Shown here: positions 24,253 to 36,100 of the stretch, one piece after another
Position numbering within the stretch: the first letter of the stretch is position 1
How the letters are laid out: each line of letters starts with the position of its first letter
From: Chrysopilus asiliformis
Taxonomy: Eukaryota; Arthropoda; Insecta; Diptera; Rhagionidae
NCBI GenBank assembly: GCA_964034945.1
Contig: OZ035960.1
Coordinates: forward strand, 24,787,487 to 24,851,486
Direction of reading: 5' to 3'
Length of the DNA stretch: 64,000 nucleotides
The notes under the pieces: generated by a model
What the model was told of the DNA's origin: nothing
Seen by the model: the letters and a program-made list of their open reading frames with translations, nothing else
Databases searched by the model: none
Made by a program: the position numbers and the translations under genes

Positions 24253-27200
24253 AGGTAAGGCGCGTTTGTTGTACAATGACCTAATGCCACTTTTCTTTAC
24301 ACAGGCAAAACCATAAACATGAAAAAAGCAAGAAAGGATGTTAAACAAGTATTAAAATCACAATTGCTATTTTGGAACGAGAAGATGTTTACACTTTCAA
24401 ATACCTCGAAACGAAGCCGAAAGGAAAAAATAGGGTATGCCAGAGGGTTGTCGCGTTTTCGGGTTACCAGATTAGTTTTCTCGAAAGTAAAATAACATGG
24501 GACTGAGTGAAAAATTTTAGAAAATTGTATTTTAAGCATTTTAGCACTTATCAGTGTAACGTTTTATGTGGATATTTCATAGACGGAATTTTTCTATGTT
24601 CGGTAAATATTTTTATTAGCGTTTGGTGCGAATCCAATCCTCAAATTCAGTAAAAATAATGAATTAAAAGTGTTTTAATAAACTTGTTTGACCAAAGTAC
24701 TTTGAATAGTAAATTCAATTTTTTTCAGTTTTATAGTGTTTTACTTCCAGTGTTATCCTTTTGGATATACTAAAATTTTATCCAGCTATGCGGAGTTAAA
24801 AAGATAAAGCTCCATTTAGATTTAAAATTTAAAAAAAAGGATGACGTCGAGTTCACACTCCTCATTTACACTCATGATGGTAAAAGGAACTGAAATTACT
24901 TTGCGTAACTATACATATTTTAGTGGTGAAATATTTTTCAAAATAAACAATAGATAATATAAACTCCTAAACCTAAGTGAAAGAAATTGTCCTTGGTAAC
25001 CCTACACGAAATCTTCAAATAGACACAATGTAACAATCGTAAATTAAAAATCTTTGAACCAAATACCAGTACTAACACAGTTGACGTGTTTTATAAAATT
25101 ACAAGATAATAGGAAAATTTGAAGATTTATATTCCTGAAAGTGAGGTGCAAGTGACAAGAAAGATAGGCGCTTCACTTAACCTTGAAAATATTCCGGAAA
25201 ATGAACTTTTTACAGAGTTCACGAACGTGATGTCGCCCTGATATGGTAGCAAACAATTTATTTAGGCATAGGTATTGTATATAAATATAACAAAAGGAGA
25301 ATTTTTTGAAAAAATTATCTAAACAACAACCGGCACCCATATTGATGGTATTCAAACGAAATGGAATGGAACAGCGTAATGTGATAAATTGCTAATAAAA
25401 TAAAGGGAAATTGGAAAAATGGTTTGCTATTATGTAGATATATGTCGTTAGCTGTAACTGTATAAGAGGACAATGTCTTGTGGTTACGAAAAGAAACAAA
25501 AGCCACCTCCTTGTTAGCTTTAAAATCCTGTTCTGCATAAGCACTCCTGCTACGTAGAATTTTCTATAAACAACACCCCCACCAACCTCATCGACATTAA
25601 CTATGATCCGTAAATACTTGGCACCCCAAGACTCTTCGCCCAGGGGTAATTTTTCTTCTCGATCTGATGTTGTCGGCCCGTGTTTACCCTACGGTGAGTT
25701 CATTTATAAACATGTATTGACACAAAGCCGAAGCGAAGGCAAGAAATATACAAAGTAAGGGCAAATCCATTATATTATTTATGATGGCTATAGAGCAGGG
25801 CCACAACGTACTAGTCGAACCAAGGAAGTTCACCAATGTCTACGAAGTTTAGTGACATGGCCTCGATTGGGAGACAATTTTTCAATTTAACTGTTTTTGT
25901 CGTCGTAGATATCAGAGGTTAACAGCCCGCTTCCAAATAGCCTCCACTGAACTCAATCTAAACCAAATCGCAAAGTCAAAGTTGACCTAAGAACCTTAAA
26001 TCAGGATAAGATATGGTATGCGGCCTTCACACCGGCAGCACGGCCAAACGATGTCGTTCTCTAGAATTCATAGATTTTCCTTTATTGCGACTCAGCAAAA
26101 CCTTGCATGTATCCTGAAGAGGGTATAAGTTTGCGGATCTTCCTATTAGGTTCCAGTATTTGAATTTGAATATTTTATTATATTACAGACTTATCTGAAC
26201 TTTCATATGAATTTTAAATTGAGGTACGCTCAAGGTTAAGGTCAATACAAGTATTCGTAGTCAATCTCCTCCTTACAGTACGACGGGAAACTTTTGTTTG
26301 AGTTCGCAATTTTGATTTCCAAAGTTATTTCACAAAAAAGTTATGATTACATATTGCCGCATGAATTTCTTAAAGATATGCCGAAAACATTTTGTAAGAT
26401 GCCCCAAAACGATAAATATTAGCATTATTTACCAATTTTTTTTAGAATTTCAATACCTTTAATTTCTATTAATTGCCAAAATGCACACTGAAAATTTTAT
26501 CTTCAAAAGATGAACTTTCTTAATTTTCTGCGACTTTGCATTAATAATTTAATCGAGAAAAATAAACTCTTTTTATGGACTAATTATTTCTTGTTCGAAC
26601 CGGATCGATCTAAATTTGAGAAATTTAAATTGTGTGTTATTTCTGCATTTCATCAAAGTTGAAATAATCAAAGAAATAGTGCATAATATTATTATTATTG
26701 ACACGGATGTTTTTTTAATGATAGAAATAGAATGAAACGGATTTTATTTTAAAGATTTTAAAATAAACTTTAGCACGACAAATTCAAAAAAGTTGATGAA
26801 CAATTCTCAGCATGAGATGCAAGAAATAATGAACGAGCAAAGTCTTATTGAGAAAATACTTTTTGTTGAATAATTGCTAAAGTGATTAATTTGATGGTCT
26901 AACTTAAATAATTTGTTTTGATACATTCCTTGTTTATCACTGTGAAATATGTAAACTGCATTCACCTCATTCATCCACCATGTTGTTCAGAACGTTTACT
27001 TGAAATGTTTAGTATAAATCAAAATAAGTGTGTTATTTATCAAAAAATGACAAGAATTTAAACAAATAATTAAGATTCCATAGAGTTCATTGATTTTATT
27101 GTCGCACATCAGAATATACATTCACACTGCAAAATATCCTACTTAAAAAAAGAACTTAAGAAAATCCGGAAATATGCGATTTGTCACGCAGTGAGCTCTC

Positions 27201-27302
27201 AAAAGACAAAAAAACTCGAAAAATAGAATTTTCTTAACAAAAAGATAAACTGTAGGATTTTGCCAAAAAAAATACAATAAATCTTTTATCAATGCTATTT
27301 AA

Positions 27303-27555
27303 CACTAAACATACCATGAGCGGTCTTTTGACCGCTTATGGACTTTTGCATTTAAAAAGCGCATATAATCTTATCGTTTTTGCGCCATTGACTTCATGAC
27401 TTTTTCTATTTATTATATATGTATACACTTAATATTCTATTATTACTTTTTATTTATATTTTGTTTACTTTGAGTAATACTTGTCATATACCGTTATCTA
27501 CCACAACCGGTCATTTGACCGCCCATGGTAGAATTAGGTGCTGGTATGTTTAGTG
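27303..27555. mobile_element. piggyBac-type MITE flanked by TTAA
   Basis: TTAA at 27299-27302 and TTAA at 27556-27559 flank the exact inverted ends CACTAAACATACC and GGTATGTTTAGTG. Sub-terminal palindromes (GCGGTCTTTTGACCGC and CGGTCATTTGACCG) are typical of piggyBac-like ends. The 253-bp inside has no transposase. Confidence 0.85.
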
Positions 27556-28574
27556 TTAAATTTTGGTGTTATTGGACGAATGCCCGATTTTTGCAGCAAA
27601 CGTAAACGAAGGAAGTGGACGAGGAAGAAGAGTTCAAATTTCTAATAAAAATAAGTCATGTTAAACAGGCACTAAGAACCAAATCGAATATTTTCAAGCT
27701 TACATTACAATACAGATAGATTAAATCAGAATTACAGACATTTTTTATTGTTTACCACCATCAGTCACTTTTTCAAAATTCGATTGTCCTCATTTTCTTC
27801 TCATAGCCTCTCGTATCCCCTCAAACCAGCTCCTGTACGAGTACTCCAAGTTGGAAAACACTGCTCTATTGGTGAAAACCCAATAAAAACGAGTAAATGG
27901 TCGTTGCTATCAAGAAACCTTATGAAAATTCCCGCCCAAGGCCGTATCAAGCAAAGTGGCGTTCAAGGCAAAACCTTTATTTTTTGTAAAAAAAAAATAA
28001 TAATAATACATTTTTAAAGTGCTTGAACATTTTGAAAGACCTATTAGAGAGAAGGTCGATCTTAATTTTGGTTTGTAATTATCTAGATTAAAAGGGTATC
28101 TAAATTCTTTGATATGGAACAAAAATTGTGCCACAGACAAAATTTTCATTTTAAAAATGTATATAGGAAGGAATTATTAATCAAAATTTTTCGATGCAAA
28201 GGTCAAATACACCCTTACGGATACCAGAGAAACGTATCTTCATGTTTTTTTTTCCTTCGTGAGAATTTGTCGCACCGAACTTCTAAAAGTCTCAAAATGT
28301 CGCCTAAACTGCCATCAAGATGGCGCTTTTAAGCTAGAACCCAGCCTCAATGTCTAGTCGATGAAGTTTGTTGTACTCATATAAACATCCGGTTAGTGGC
28401 AATTTTGGCGACGCCTCTCAGCAAGGCCCTGTTTCGGTGATAACAAACTTTGTAACGTCACAATTTTTTGTTTAATTTATAAAAATTTATTTAAATTACT
28501 TTCTAGCTGTTTCAATTACGCTCTACTAAATAAAACAAAGTTTGTTGAATTTTTACAAAAAATTGATAGCGTGT

Positions 28575-30448
28575 TCACTCCAATTTGGAACTGCGTCTCC
28601 TTTCTGATCTGCTACGTTGTGCTACCGAAAGCTCAGAATGTGATTCCTCTTCAGAAGTCTCAATAAGATTTTCAAAAGTTGTACGACCTAAAGATTTCCG
28701 TCGTTTATAATCTGTGTGAGCGTAATCTTTACCAGCCTCAAGATCAGCAATAAGAACAGTTGAATTCGAGCGAAATTCCCGTAGAAACCCTTTTACATTT
28801 TCTTCAAGGAATTTGAAAGTCGTCTCTAAAATATGTAAAAAAATATTTTCTGAAAAAAAAAATTTTTCTTACTAACCGATATCAGTTGATTTTAAAGACT
28901 CATAATAAATATTCATTCGAATTGAAAAAATGTTATTCAACATCATTGGAAACACGCATATCTGTTTGGTTCGGCATAGCCACAAATAGAATCCTTTTGT
29001 TACTTGCGGATGTGAACCTCGAACCACAAAATTTAAAAATGTAAATTTATGCAAGACTATAACAAAATGGTTGCTGGATTCCATGATTTTCTTAAGTTTC
29101 TGAGCATAGGATATATTTTTCCTCAATTGCCTAGCGAGACCATTTGTGCCGTATGAACGAAACGTTAACCAAGTCTTCAACGCCCTATTTCTTCTACTCA
29201 ATGCAATTCCATAGTGTCGATAATCAATGGCACCTTCGATTTGATGTTCTAAATACGCGGGAGTGACAACAAACACTTCCTGATATCTTTGAATGTCTTT
29301 AATAAATAGAACGGTTGCATCAAAAGACACCGGAAGCCATTTATTTTGAGAGAAAATAATCGAATCGGCATATTCCAGGCCGTCACGATATCTTTGGTAG
29401 CGTTTTAGCAGCAAGCAATTTCCGTTAAAGGAACCATCCACGTGCAGCCAAAGTGGAAAAGCTTCTTTCGAACAAAACTTCCCAATTCCTTCAATGTCAT
29501 CAAATGCGAACTTCTGAAATGAGCCCAAATTCACAATAACCATTAATGGTATCAGTCCACTCGCCATATCCTTTCTCACTGCGTTCTCTACAGTACTTGC
29601 AAACAGAATTCCGGTTGTCGATTCCGGGTCAAGTAATCGTAACAAAATTCTTTCTATGCTACAGATTTTGGTCACTGCAGTTGAACTATCTGTGGACGCA
29701 TATATAACAAATTTTTTGCAAACATCACATTTATCTTGACCTTCTTTAGCAAAACGTTGCATTACTCTGTATCTGGCTGCAAGGACACAATTGTACAAAG
29801 CATTTGTTGCCGTTTGTTGGAAGCTTCCTCCACCCCTATGCCTAGATCTATCGTAAATAAAGGGATCTGGCAAATTCAGGATTTTCGCATACCAGTCAGT
29901 CATAAGACTCTCCATATCTGTTAATGCTGGATTCGCTCTCTAAATTTGAGAAGAAAAACAGATTTACGACACTGATATATTAAGAAATCTACATTGTAAC
30001 ATATATACAAATAAATGAATTTAAATATTTAAAAAAAAAAATATGCGAAAGTTATCCGTTTTATTAATTTTTTCTACAGTCACACAGCAATAAAATTACG
30101 AATTTAGCATTGCCAATAAAAATCAATCTTTAAACCTACCCATGTAAATCCTACACCTCCAATCGCTGCGGCCAACATATCCGCCAATATCGAAGGATAC
30201 GCATTCGGCGACGGGAAGTAGGAGTAAAACATTGGGTGGTTCCAATGAACTAAATGTGGAAACACTTTCTCAACAAAATCGGTGTATATGTTTTGGAAAT
30301 CCTCTCCGTTTTCAGGCACTTCGTAGCTAATGTTCAACTGTTCTTCATGTTGCTTCGGAAAAACATTATACCTCTCTGGCTTACGTTTGTAGTTGATAAG
30401 AAAAATAGCGATTTTTGCGACCCACTTTTGGAATTCATGACCATCCAT
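28575..30448 (-). CDS. Aromatic amino acid decarboxylase-like, altered active site
   Basis: Exons on the minus strand are 30448-30140, 29939-28877 and 28825-28575 (phase 0, then phase 1), giving 540 residues. The N-terminal exon and the PLP-fold match group II pyridoxal-phosphate decarboxylases of the DDC/TDC/HDC type (HWNHPMFYSYFPSPNAYPS, then FTW-RANPALT across the first junction). The PLP-binding Lys is K303 in the context SQNKW, and Asp271 of HVD is present. Several active-site positions differ from DDC by hand alignment: the position of His192, which stacks on PLP, is Ser (YASTDSST); the LGTT motif is LGSF; HVDAAYAG is HVDGSFNG. The C-terminal exon is Ser/Arg/Glu-rich and not part of the catalytic fold. 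The frame is intact, so it is probably a real, fast-evolving paralogue and not a dead copy. It could have another chemistry (insect DHPAA synthases carry Asn at 192) or be non-catalytic. Substrate unknown. Confidence 0.85.
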
Positions 30449-32376
30449 AATTTAGAAAACTGATTTAATATTTACTTTTTAACAATAAATTTATTACTTT
30501 TTTTAAGCAAAAGCATTTTTGAAGGGAAATTCGTTACCTACTACATACAAACAGGAATGAATTTACGCTTTAATGGAGACTTTTCGACCATATATTATTT
30601 GTAACAAAAATAGGTATTTCACCTGGAATTCCAGTTACTGGCTTCAGCATCAGTCTTTATTATTAAATCATGATACTAATCCTTTAACATCGGATTTTCG
30701 CTTAAATACTTAATTTTTTTGAAACCCATTTGGGCCATATTATTTAATTTAAAACTTAAACAATCTAAAAAAAATTTGCAATCAAATCGGCAAAAAGCAG
30801 ATCCATAATCTTTCAAAGTGGCAAAAATTGAATAAAACTTGGATTTTAATGAACAAATTGAAAAGCCTTTAATTTAAAAAGTGTAGTGGGCGACATAAAA
30901 TTAAAATTAGATAGAATTTGGTTCTATGTTCACTTCAATATTTTCTTTGAAAGCCAAAGATTTATTGAGACATCCACGTGCTATTTTGTAATGAGGACAA
31001 ATATAGAATAACCATGAGTTTTGTCATTATCGTGGCATGATTATAATCCGGGAATCACATTTAATTCGATATAATTTACGAATTTACCAGGAAACATGTG
31101 TGTGGACCATCACAGTTGGGTACATCACAATTTACGTAAATTACGAGTGCATGTGCCGTTATAGTCCTATAAGTATACATAACACGATTCGGGATGAAAG
31201 ACGAACCATACAATCTTGTGGCAAACAATTTTGAAACAGTTTACGATAGGATTTCAATAAATGCCTTCCAATTATCTACAGGGCGAATACTAACAAATTG
31301 AGCAGGGAATGGTATTCATATGCCGATGAAAATTCTATTTTATCAAACGTTTGTTGCACGTAAATATGTTCAAATTAATTCAATTTAAAGGAAACAATGA
31401 AATCTCTGTTTGATCAGTTGCCTAACGCACGTGCTATCCGGATTTTTGTATCTGTCGCATGAGTCGAATAACATGAGACAGGAAAACAAGAATTTGTTGA
31501 CACAAGCCATAGAATAACACGAGTCCCGATTTTTAAAATCAAAAATTTCATGATGAATAGGGGACGAATGACTAAATTTTCGAAGCGGGAATTAACATGT
31601 GCTGCATAATATCACATGAATTTGATTGCCAATTGAAACTCTTTAAAGCAAGATCGCTTTGAAAATAATATTATTTTGTTCAACCATGCTAGTACCATTT
31701 TCGGCGCATGAAAACCAGCTCGGGTTTGTATTTTGTCCTCAGGACTTTCAGTTTCGTGATCCCTGTTGCATTCAAAGTCACAATTTCCATCATCAATAAA
31801 AGCAGGTATACAGAAAAAAGTCTCTCTATTCCATGTGAAATTCAAAAAACTCTGCACCTCAAATGGCGATGATTTTTTATTGCGAATCGCTGCCGGGTTC
31901 TACTGCATTAATTTGTTGGTCAGAAGTTCCGGATTTTCAGAAGACAAGAGAAATTATGAATGCTTTGAGGTTATTACCCACACACTAAATCTAGTATTAG
32001 ACACAAAAGTTCCCTTTTAAATTTGTTTCGCTATTGAATTCTTTACCAGTTGCAGTTCTTTTTAAACTTTTGTTAATTTTGGTCACTACTTCGAGCGGTG
32101 AAAATATGAGTTGTTTAGAATAGCCAATGTTCAAACAATTATGTTCAAAATTCTGTTCACTGTAATAGTGAATGTTCACTATACCCAACATGGGGTTAAC
32201 TCGTATTATTATTAATTTAGATTTTTTTAAATATATATTTTTAACCTATTTTTTTATTCTGTTTTTATTGAATTTTAAAAAAAGAACAAAAAGTAGAATT
32301 TATTTTTTTCGACAGAATATTCAAACGAGTTGTGAAACGATGTTTTCATAAGCTTCTCAAATGCGATACTTTAAAG
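30449..32376. other. Intergenic, AT-rich, nothing recognised
   Basis: No exon with coding character was found. It ends in the 8-bp target duplication CTTTAAAG (32369-32376) of the adjacent hAT element. The last bases before it (32357-32368, minus strand) hold the presumed old C-terminus and stop of the CIBAR gene. Confidence 0.5.
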
Positions 32377-33139
32377 CAAGCCTCGGCACTGCTTGGCTCG
32401 TCTGGCTCCTCAATACGATAACATTTTTATTCAAATTTTACGAGATTACAATCAATGTATGAACGTTTTTACTCGACTCTCCAACGCAATGATACGTGTT
32501 GGTTGACGACGGCCACTTCGGCAGCCGAAATCAAACGATTGACTAACAATCGATGGAGCGAGCCTACGACAGTCATTCAGTATGATTTCTGCTGTTGATG
32601 CGTACGGGTGTATACATTTGCTCTCCAAAATTATAAATGCTTCCCAAAGAACACTGATGTACGAAATTTTTTCAGAAATTTGATTTTTTTAGTTTTCCTT
32701 TTCCATTATGAAACGCTCATATTCAAATTCAAATACTATGTCGTGGGATTGGGAAAACAAATATTTAATAACCACAAATAATGATAACCGTCAATGTCTA
32801 GTTTGCAGTTACATGTCGAATAAAAAATTCAATCTAGAACGCCATTACAACAGCTGGCATAAGTTCGATTTTGCCCGATGCAATGAAGTAGAAAGAGTAA
32901 GACAGGTTGACAACTTAAAGAATATTTTTTTAGAGAAATTTCCTTTAGGCGGAACAAATGATTCTGAAATTGCATAATGATAAATTGTGTAGTTCACTGT
33001 TCCTAAACGTCTCCATCAAAAGCGAAAGAGCGTAAAAAATGAAAATGATGCGTTTTCTCATTTTGTGTTATAGTATATGAAGAAACATAAAATTTTTTCG
33101 AGTAGTAGTAAATCACTACATACATGGTGCCGAGGCCTG
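32377..33139 (+). mobile_element. Short hAT element with 8-bp target duplication
   Basis: The left end CAAGCCTCGGCAC and right end GTGCCGAGGCCTG are 13-bp inverted repeats with one mismatch. Both sides are flanked by the same 8 bases CTTTAAAG (32369-32376 and 33140-33147), the diagnostic hAT target duplication. At 763 bases it is too short for a hAT transposase and carries only the zinc-finger ORF at 32708-32977. The insertion lies inside the last coding exon of the CIBAR gene. Confidence 0.9.
32708..32977 (+). CDS. Zinc-finger ORF of hAT origin (truncated)
   Basis: It encodes 89 residues. A C2H2-type finger C30-x2-C33-x12-H46-x4-H51 (CLVCSYM…FNLERHYNSWH) resembles the N-terminal DNA-binding finger of hAT-derived proteins such as the GTF2IRD2/ZBED8/FAM200 group. 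The downstream RNase-H-like transposase core and dimerisation domain are missing, because the element ends 162 bases after the stop. It may be an internally deleted transposase that still binds the ends, or an inactive relic. The ATG lies in the context TTCCATTATGA. Confidence 0.6.
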   Translation: MKRSYSNSNTMSWDWENKYLITTNNDNRQCLVCSYMSNKKFNLERHYNSWHKFDFARCNEVERVRQVDNLKNIFLEKFPLGGTNDSEIA

Positions 33140-36100
33140 CTTTAAAGGTGTCGTATTTGGCGAAAGATTTCCCTGGGAATCGGATTTTGACTCATCGCTG
33201 TATTCATCACCACTAGCCGAATTTTCTTCAGCACTTGAAATTTCTTCATCCTGAAAACGAAAGAAAAAAACTTTTTTCAAAGGAAATTACTTAAAGCTGA
33301 ATATATTTTACAAGAAACAATTTAAAAATGCTCAAACGTTCAAGTTTAAAATTCTTATTCCAAAGTTTTTATGGCAAAATTAAGAGATTGAAATTTTTCA
33401 TGAATACAATACTTCGTATAAGAAAGCAAAAAATAAATAAAAACATAACAAAAGCTATAATTGCCAATCTGGCAATCATTGGAGACCCGTATGGTGATAT
33501 TCGTATCAAAATTCGAACAGTTATACCAAAACTCCACTTTGAAGTCAAACTTTCCAATAAGATTTTTTAAAATTTATTCCAATCGGATTTTGATGTATGG
33601 AAGTTTTATGTAGAATCATATCCTAAATAACTTTTGTTCTTGGACTTTTTTGATAAGATGCACCGTTTTTGAGATATTCACAAAAAACGATTTCGTTCGT
33701 ATGGGGGGTACCCCCCCTAATGGTCAATTTTTGCCCATTAACGAACTTAGCCTCACATTTTACGAAAAACGGATCTGTACAAAATTTCAAGTCTCTAGCT
33801 CAATCCGTGCGCCCGCAATCCGCGCCACAGACAGACAGACGGACAGACGGACGGACAGACGGACGGACAGACGGACGGACAGACGGACAGACGGACGGAC
33901 ATGGAAAATTCAACTTTTTTCATCATTCTAAACACACTGGTGTAATTCATTTTTTTGTGCGATGACGGGATCTTGGCGTTACAAACGGTAAGGCAAAGTT
34001 AATATACCCTTTGGTTTCACCATACGGGTATAAAAAAAGGATAAGAGAAAGAGATCTTATCTTTTATTTATTTATTTTTTGCTTTCTTAAACGAAGTATT
34101 GCATTCATGAAAAATTTCGATCTCTTAATTTTGCCAAAAAAAAAAACGTTTCCTGAACACTTCATCAGTCTGTGTACAAGATTTCTCAAAAACTACTAGA
34201 GCTAGAGCCATGAAATTATACAGGCGCGTTTGGTCCTGAAATGGGACGATTTTGGTAGAAATCCGTTAACCGGAGGTAGTTAATATGGCGGCTGTTGAAA
34301 AATTGCATTTCATGTATGACAAAAGTTGAAGTCTGTAAAATTTCCTACACTTTTCTGTTTCGCTAGAACTCTATATCTTAAACCGGTACCGAAATATACC
34401 GTTATTCTAAAAAATCAGTTTTCAGCGATTCTTTCGAAAACTTTAAACTTACCCATGTAAATCCTACACCTCCAATCGCTGCAGCCAACATATCGGCCAA
34501 TATCGAAGGATACGCAAAGTTGAAGCCTGTAAAATTTCCTACACTTCTCTGTTTCGCTAGAACTCTATATCTTAAACCGGTACCGAAATATACCGTTATT
34601 CTAAAAAATCAGTTTTCAGCGATTCTTTCGAAAACTAACGGGTTTTCGGTTGTTCACTGTAAGTTTCTTTTGGACAACTTATTTTCGACCATATTTTTCC
34701 ATCTTATGTAAATTTATATATTTTACAGTTATTGAGATATTTCAGATTTCGTAAAAAAATCATATTTGTTGGTATAAACTAATATTTTACGTAGAATTTG
34801 TATAAGAAAGTCATGTGCTGTGCATATCGGTTATTTTAAAAAAGAATTACCGCAAAAGAAATAAAAACTTAAACTTAAAAATTACCTTTTCTTCTTCACT
34901 GAATTCAGCAGTTAAATCACGAATACTCTTCGACATACGATCATTTCTACGCTTTATTGGAGATCGAAGATCGACGGCATCCAAACTGTCCATGGATCGA
35001 GATCGAAATTTATAAATATGATCAGCGGGATCGCGAGATTTATCTTTCAGAGATCTCCTGAAAGACTGAAGAAAAATCTTTAATACGAAACAAAATTACG
35101 AAAATATTTGAGGAAACTTTGGAAATAATGAGACAGGAAAAATGTTTTTTACAATTGGCAAAAGTTGCCGCTGTTTTAAAGTTAAAAAAAAAGTATTTAA
35201 AAATTGGGGGAAAAATTCAATATGAAAATCTTCGATTCTGAAAAAATTAGTCATTATTGGTAAAAAACTTAAATTATCTTACCAGAAAATCCTTTTGTTC
35301 ATCGATTTCGGACAAATCTTGATAGGCAGCAGACAAAATCTCAATCGATTTGGTTAATTGCTTCATTTGAATTTGTATAAAATCTATTAAAACTGATTTA
35401 ATATCATTCAGTTTTTGTTTTTCAAAACTTTCAATAATTTCATCAATTTCCTTATTACTCCTATTAACTTCTAATTTCACCTTTAGGAACTCTGAATCAG
35501 CAGCGCGCTACAAATTTTCATGTAATTAGTATTAATGATTTATTTTTATACTCTAAATGAGAATCATATAAGTATATTAGATTTAGTATACCGTTTCTAA
35601 CGCATCGAATGAATCGTCGGACACAAAAATGAACTACACCAGAGTGTTGGGGATGGCAAAAGATTATGATTTCTTCATGTCCGTCTGTCAGTCCGTGAAC
35701 ACCATAAGGATTGAGCTAGATGCTTGAAATGTTGTACAGTTGCGTTTCAAGTAAATTGCAAAATCAGACCGGCCCTTCTCCCTTCTCCCATACAAATGGA
35801 TTTTTCCTTAATAAAAATTTTGTTTGTTCTATATAGAGCATTTGACGATTGGCCTCTGGCAACTGTAGCTTTTCTTATGATTTAATAAAAATTTTATGTT
35901 TGTCATATAATCTTAGCTTTTCTTATTTTTATAATGTAACTAGCTTGCATACTCGTAGTTGCCAGGTTAAAGTATTTTGCACAAGTTTTTTTCGCACCAA
36001 AAATCCAAGAAATAACTTAAAGACTTTCGACAAAAAATCGTTTTGCCTACAGGATCTCCCGTTTCGAATTTTGAAATTCAAACACCAGATTGGTAAAGAT

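Larger units (their letters stand above)
23239..28574. other. Intergenic region with transposon relics
   Basis: No coding gene was recognised over about 5.3 kb. It contains the MITE at 23761-24252 and the piggyBac-type MITE at 27303-27555. Short apparent frames at 24297-24539, 25173-25506 and 27748-28149 lack conservation signals, sensible splice context or codon bias. Confidence 0.6.

Noticed and set aside
33650..33965. Frames of 93-98 codons with TDRR/DGRT repeats
   Set aside because: Produced by the GACAGACG microsatellite.
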